Notes under the pieces: generated by a model
Databases searched by the model: none
The model's input: only the letters and a program-made list of their open reading frames with translations
What the model was told of the DNA's origin: nothing
NCBI RefSeq assembly: GCF_003853415.1
Contig: NZ_QTPP01000046.1
Span: 1-64,000 of the forward strand
Direction of reading: 5' to 3'
Origin: Burkholderia sp. Bp9142
GTDB lineage: Bacteria; Pseudomonadota; Gammaproteobacteria; Burkholderiales; Burkholderiaceae
DNA length: 64,000 bases
Made by a program: the position numbers and the translations under genes
Part shown: piece after piece, positions 63,675 through 64,000 of the stretch
Layout of the letters: every line of letters begins with the position of its first letter
How positions within the stretch are numbered: the first letter of the stretch is position 1

Positions 63675-63853
63675 TCAGGGGCCGCGGCTGGATGCTACCC
63701 GTGAATCCGTGACGGCGAGGTGAGCTTTTTCGGGAGACGTATCGGACTGTCGGCGTCAGGGTGTCGAGCAGTGGCAGCCGGTCGGCATGTGCGAAGCCGG
63801 TGGCGTGCGCAACATATGCAGTCGATGCAACGTACGCCTCCCGGCCGTGATGC

Positions 63854-64000
63854 TCAGTCTTCGAGAATGGACTTCGGCACGCTGGAGAGATCGCAAGCGT
63901 CCGCTTGCTCGAAATAGGCGTGCGAATCGTCGATCATCACGACCGCGACGTCGATCAGTTCGTCGAGCCGCTGCAGCAGCGATTCGCGCCACTCGATGTC
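63854..64000 (-). CDS. C-terminal end of an unrecognised protein, cut by window edge
   Basis: On the minus strand an open frame enters from the right edge and ends at TGA 63854-63856. It gives 48 residues (WRESLLQRLDELIDVAVVMI, then SHAYFEQADACDLSSVPKSI, LED). The coding bias fits a real gene and it is convergent with the DUF429 gene. I do not recognise the family. Confidence 0.6.
   Translation of the reverse strand, partial: DIEWRESLLQRLDELIDVAVVMIDDSHAYFEQADACDLSSVPKSILED

Overview
The window looks like part of a secondary replicon of a Burkholderia cepacia complex-type betaproteobacterium, most like the third replicon (pC3 megaplasmid). It is GC-rich with strong GC3 codon bias. It carries Burkholderia-typical families: DUF4148 proteins, an H-NS-like protein of the BpH3 type, a BPSL0761-family protein and an AaeAB-type exporter. 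At its centre is a complete replication and partition module: parA-parB, a convergent Rep_3-type initiator, an iteron field and a cluster of parS-like palindromes. The species assignment is inference.

1-22.4 kb is an accessory region of lower GC, rich in catabolic cassettes. On the minus strand there is a LysR regulator, an MHS-type permease, a HAD type II dehalogenase-like enzyme and the start of a YdiJ-type D-2-hydroxyacid dehydrogenase that runs off the left edge. Divergent from the LysR gene is a CoA-transferase / hot-dog thioesterase / CitE-like cassette. Then follow a decayed IS66 element, a two-subunit TPP decarboxylase with an aldehyde dehydrogenase and an MHS permease, an hglS-like 2-oxoadipate dioxygenase beside a ruined ydiJ copy, a DHA2 drug transporter, a LysR gene, an H-NS gene and several small unknown genes. 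The region ends abruptly at about 22,367, inside a dihydroxyacetone kinase gene that lacks its 5' part.

22.4-38.5 kb is very GC-rich. It holds the truncated dhaKL, a DUF1330 gene, a marR-aaeB-aaeX-aaeA-nodT efflux operon with a palindromic operator, a Mop/NifQ molybdenum pair, a VOC protein, a DMT transporter with a histidine-rich tail, a ProQ-like protein, a DUF2889 pseudogene, a flavodoxin-like protein, and a divergent tetR / metallo-hydrolase pair.

38.5-46 kb is the replicon core. Five parS-like palindromes and a two-block hexanucleotide microsatellite precede parAB. The rep gene is convergent with parB, and upstream of rep lie about 13 copies of a 16-bp iteron. About 1.5 kb without convincing genes follows.

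46-64 kb holds housekeeping-like accessory genes: two DUF4148 proteins, LysR plus a second-type purA, another LysR gene, a dienelactone hydrolase, an MbcA/RES-type toxin-antitoxin pair, a lipoprotein gamma-glutamyltransferase, an alanine/glycine-rich exported protein, a YhaO/YhaN-like nuclease-ATPase pair, an HD hydrolase and a DUF429 protein. No tRNA, rRNA or CRISPR array was recognised.
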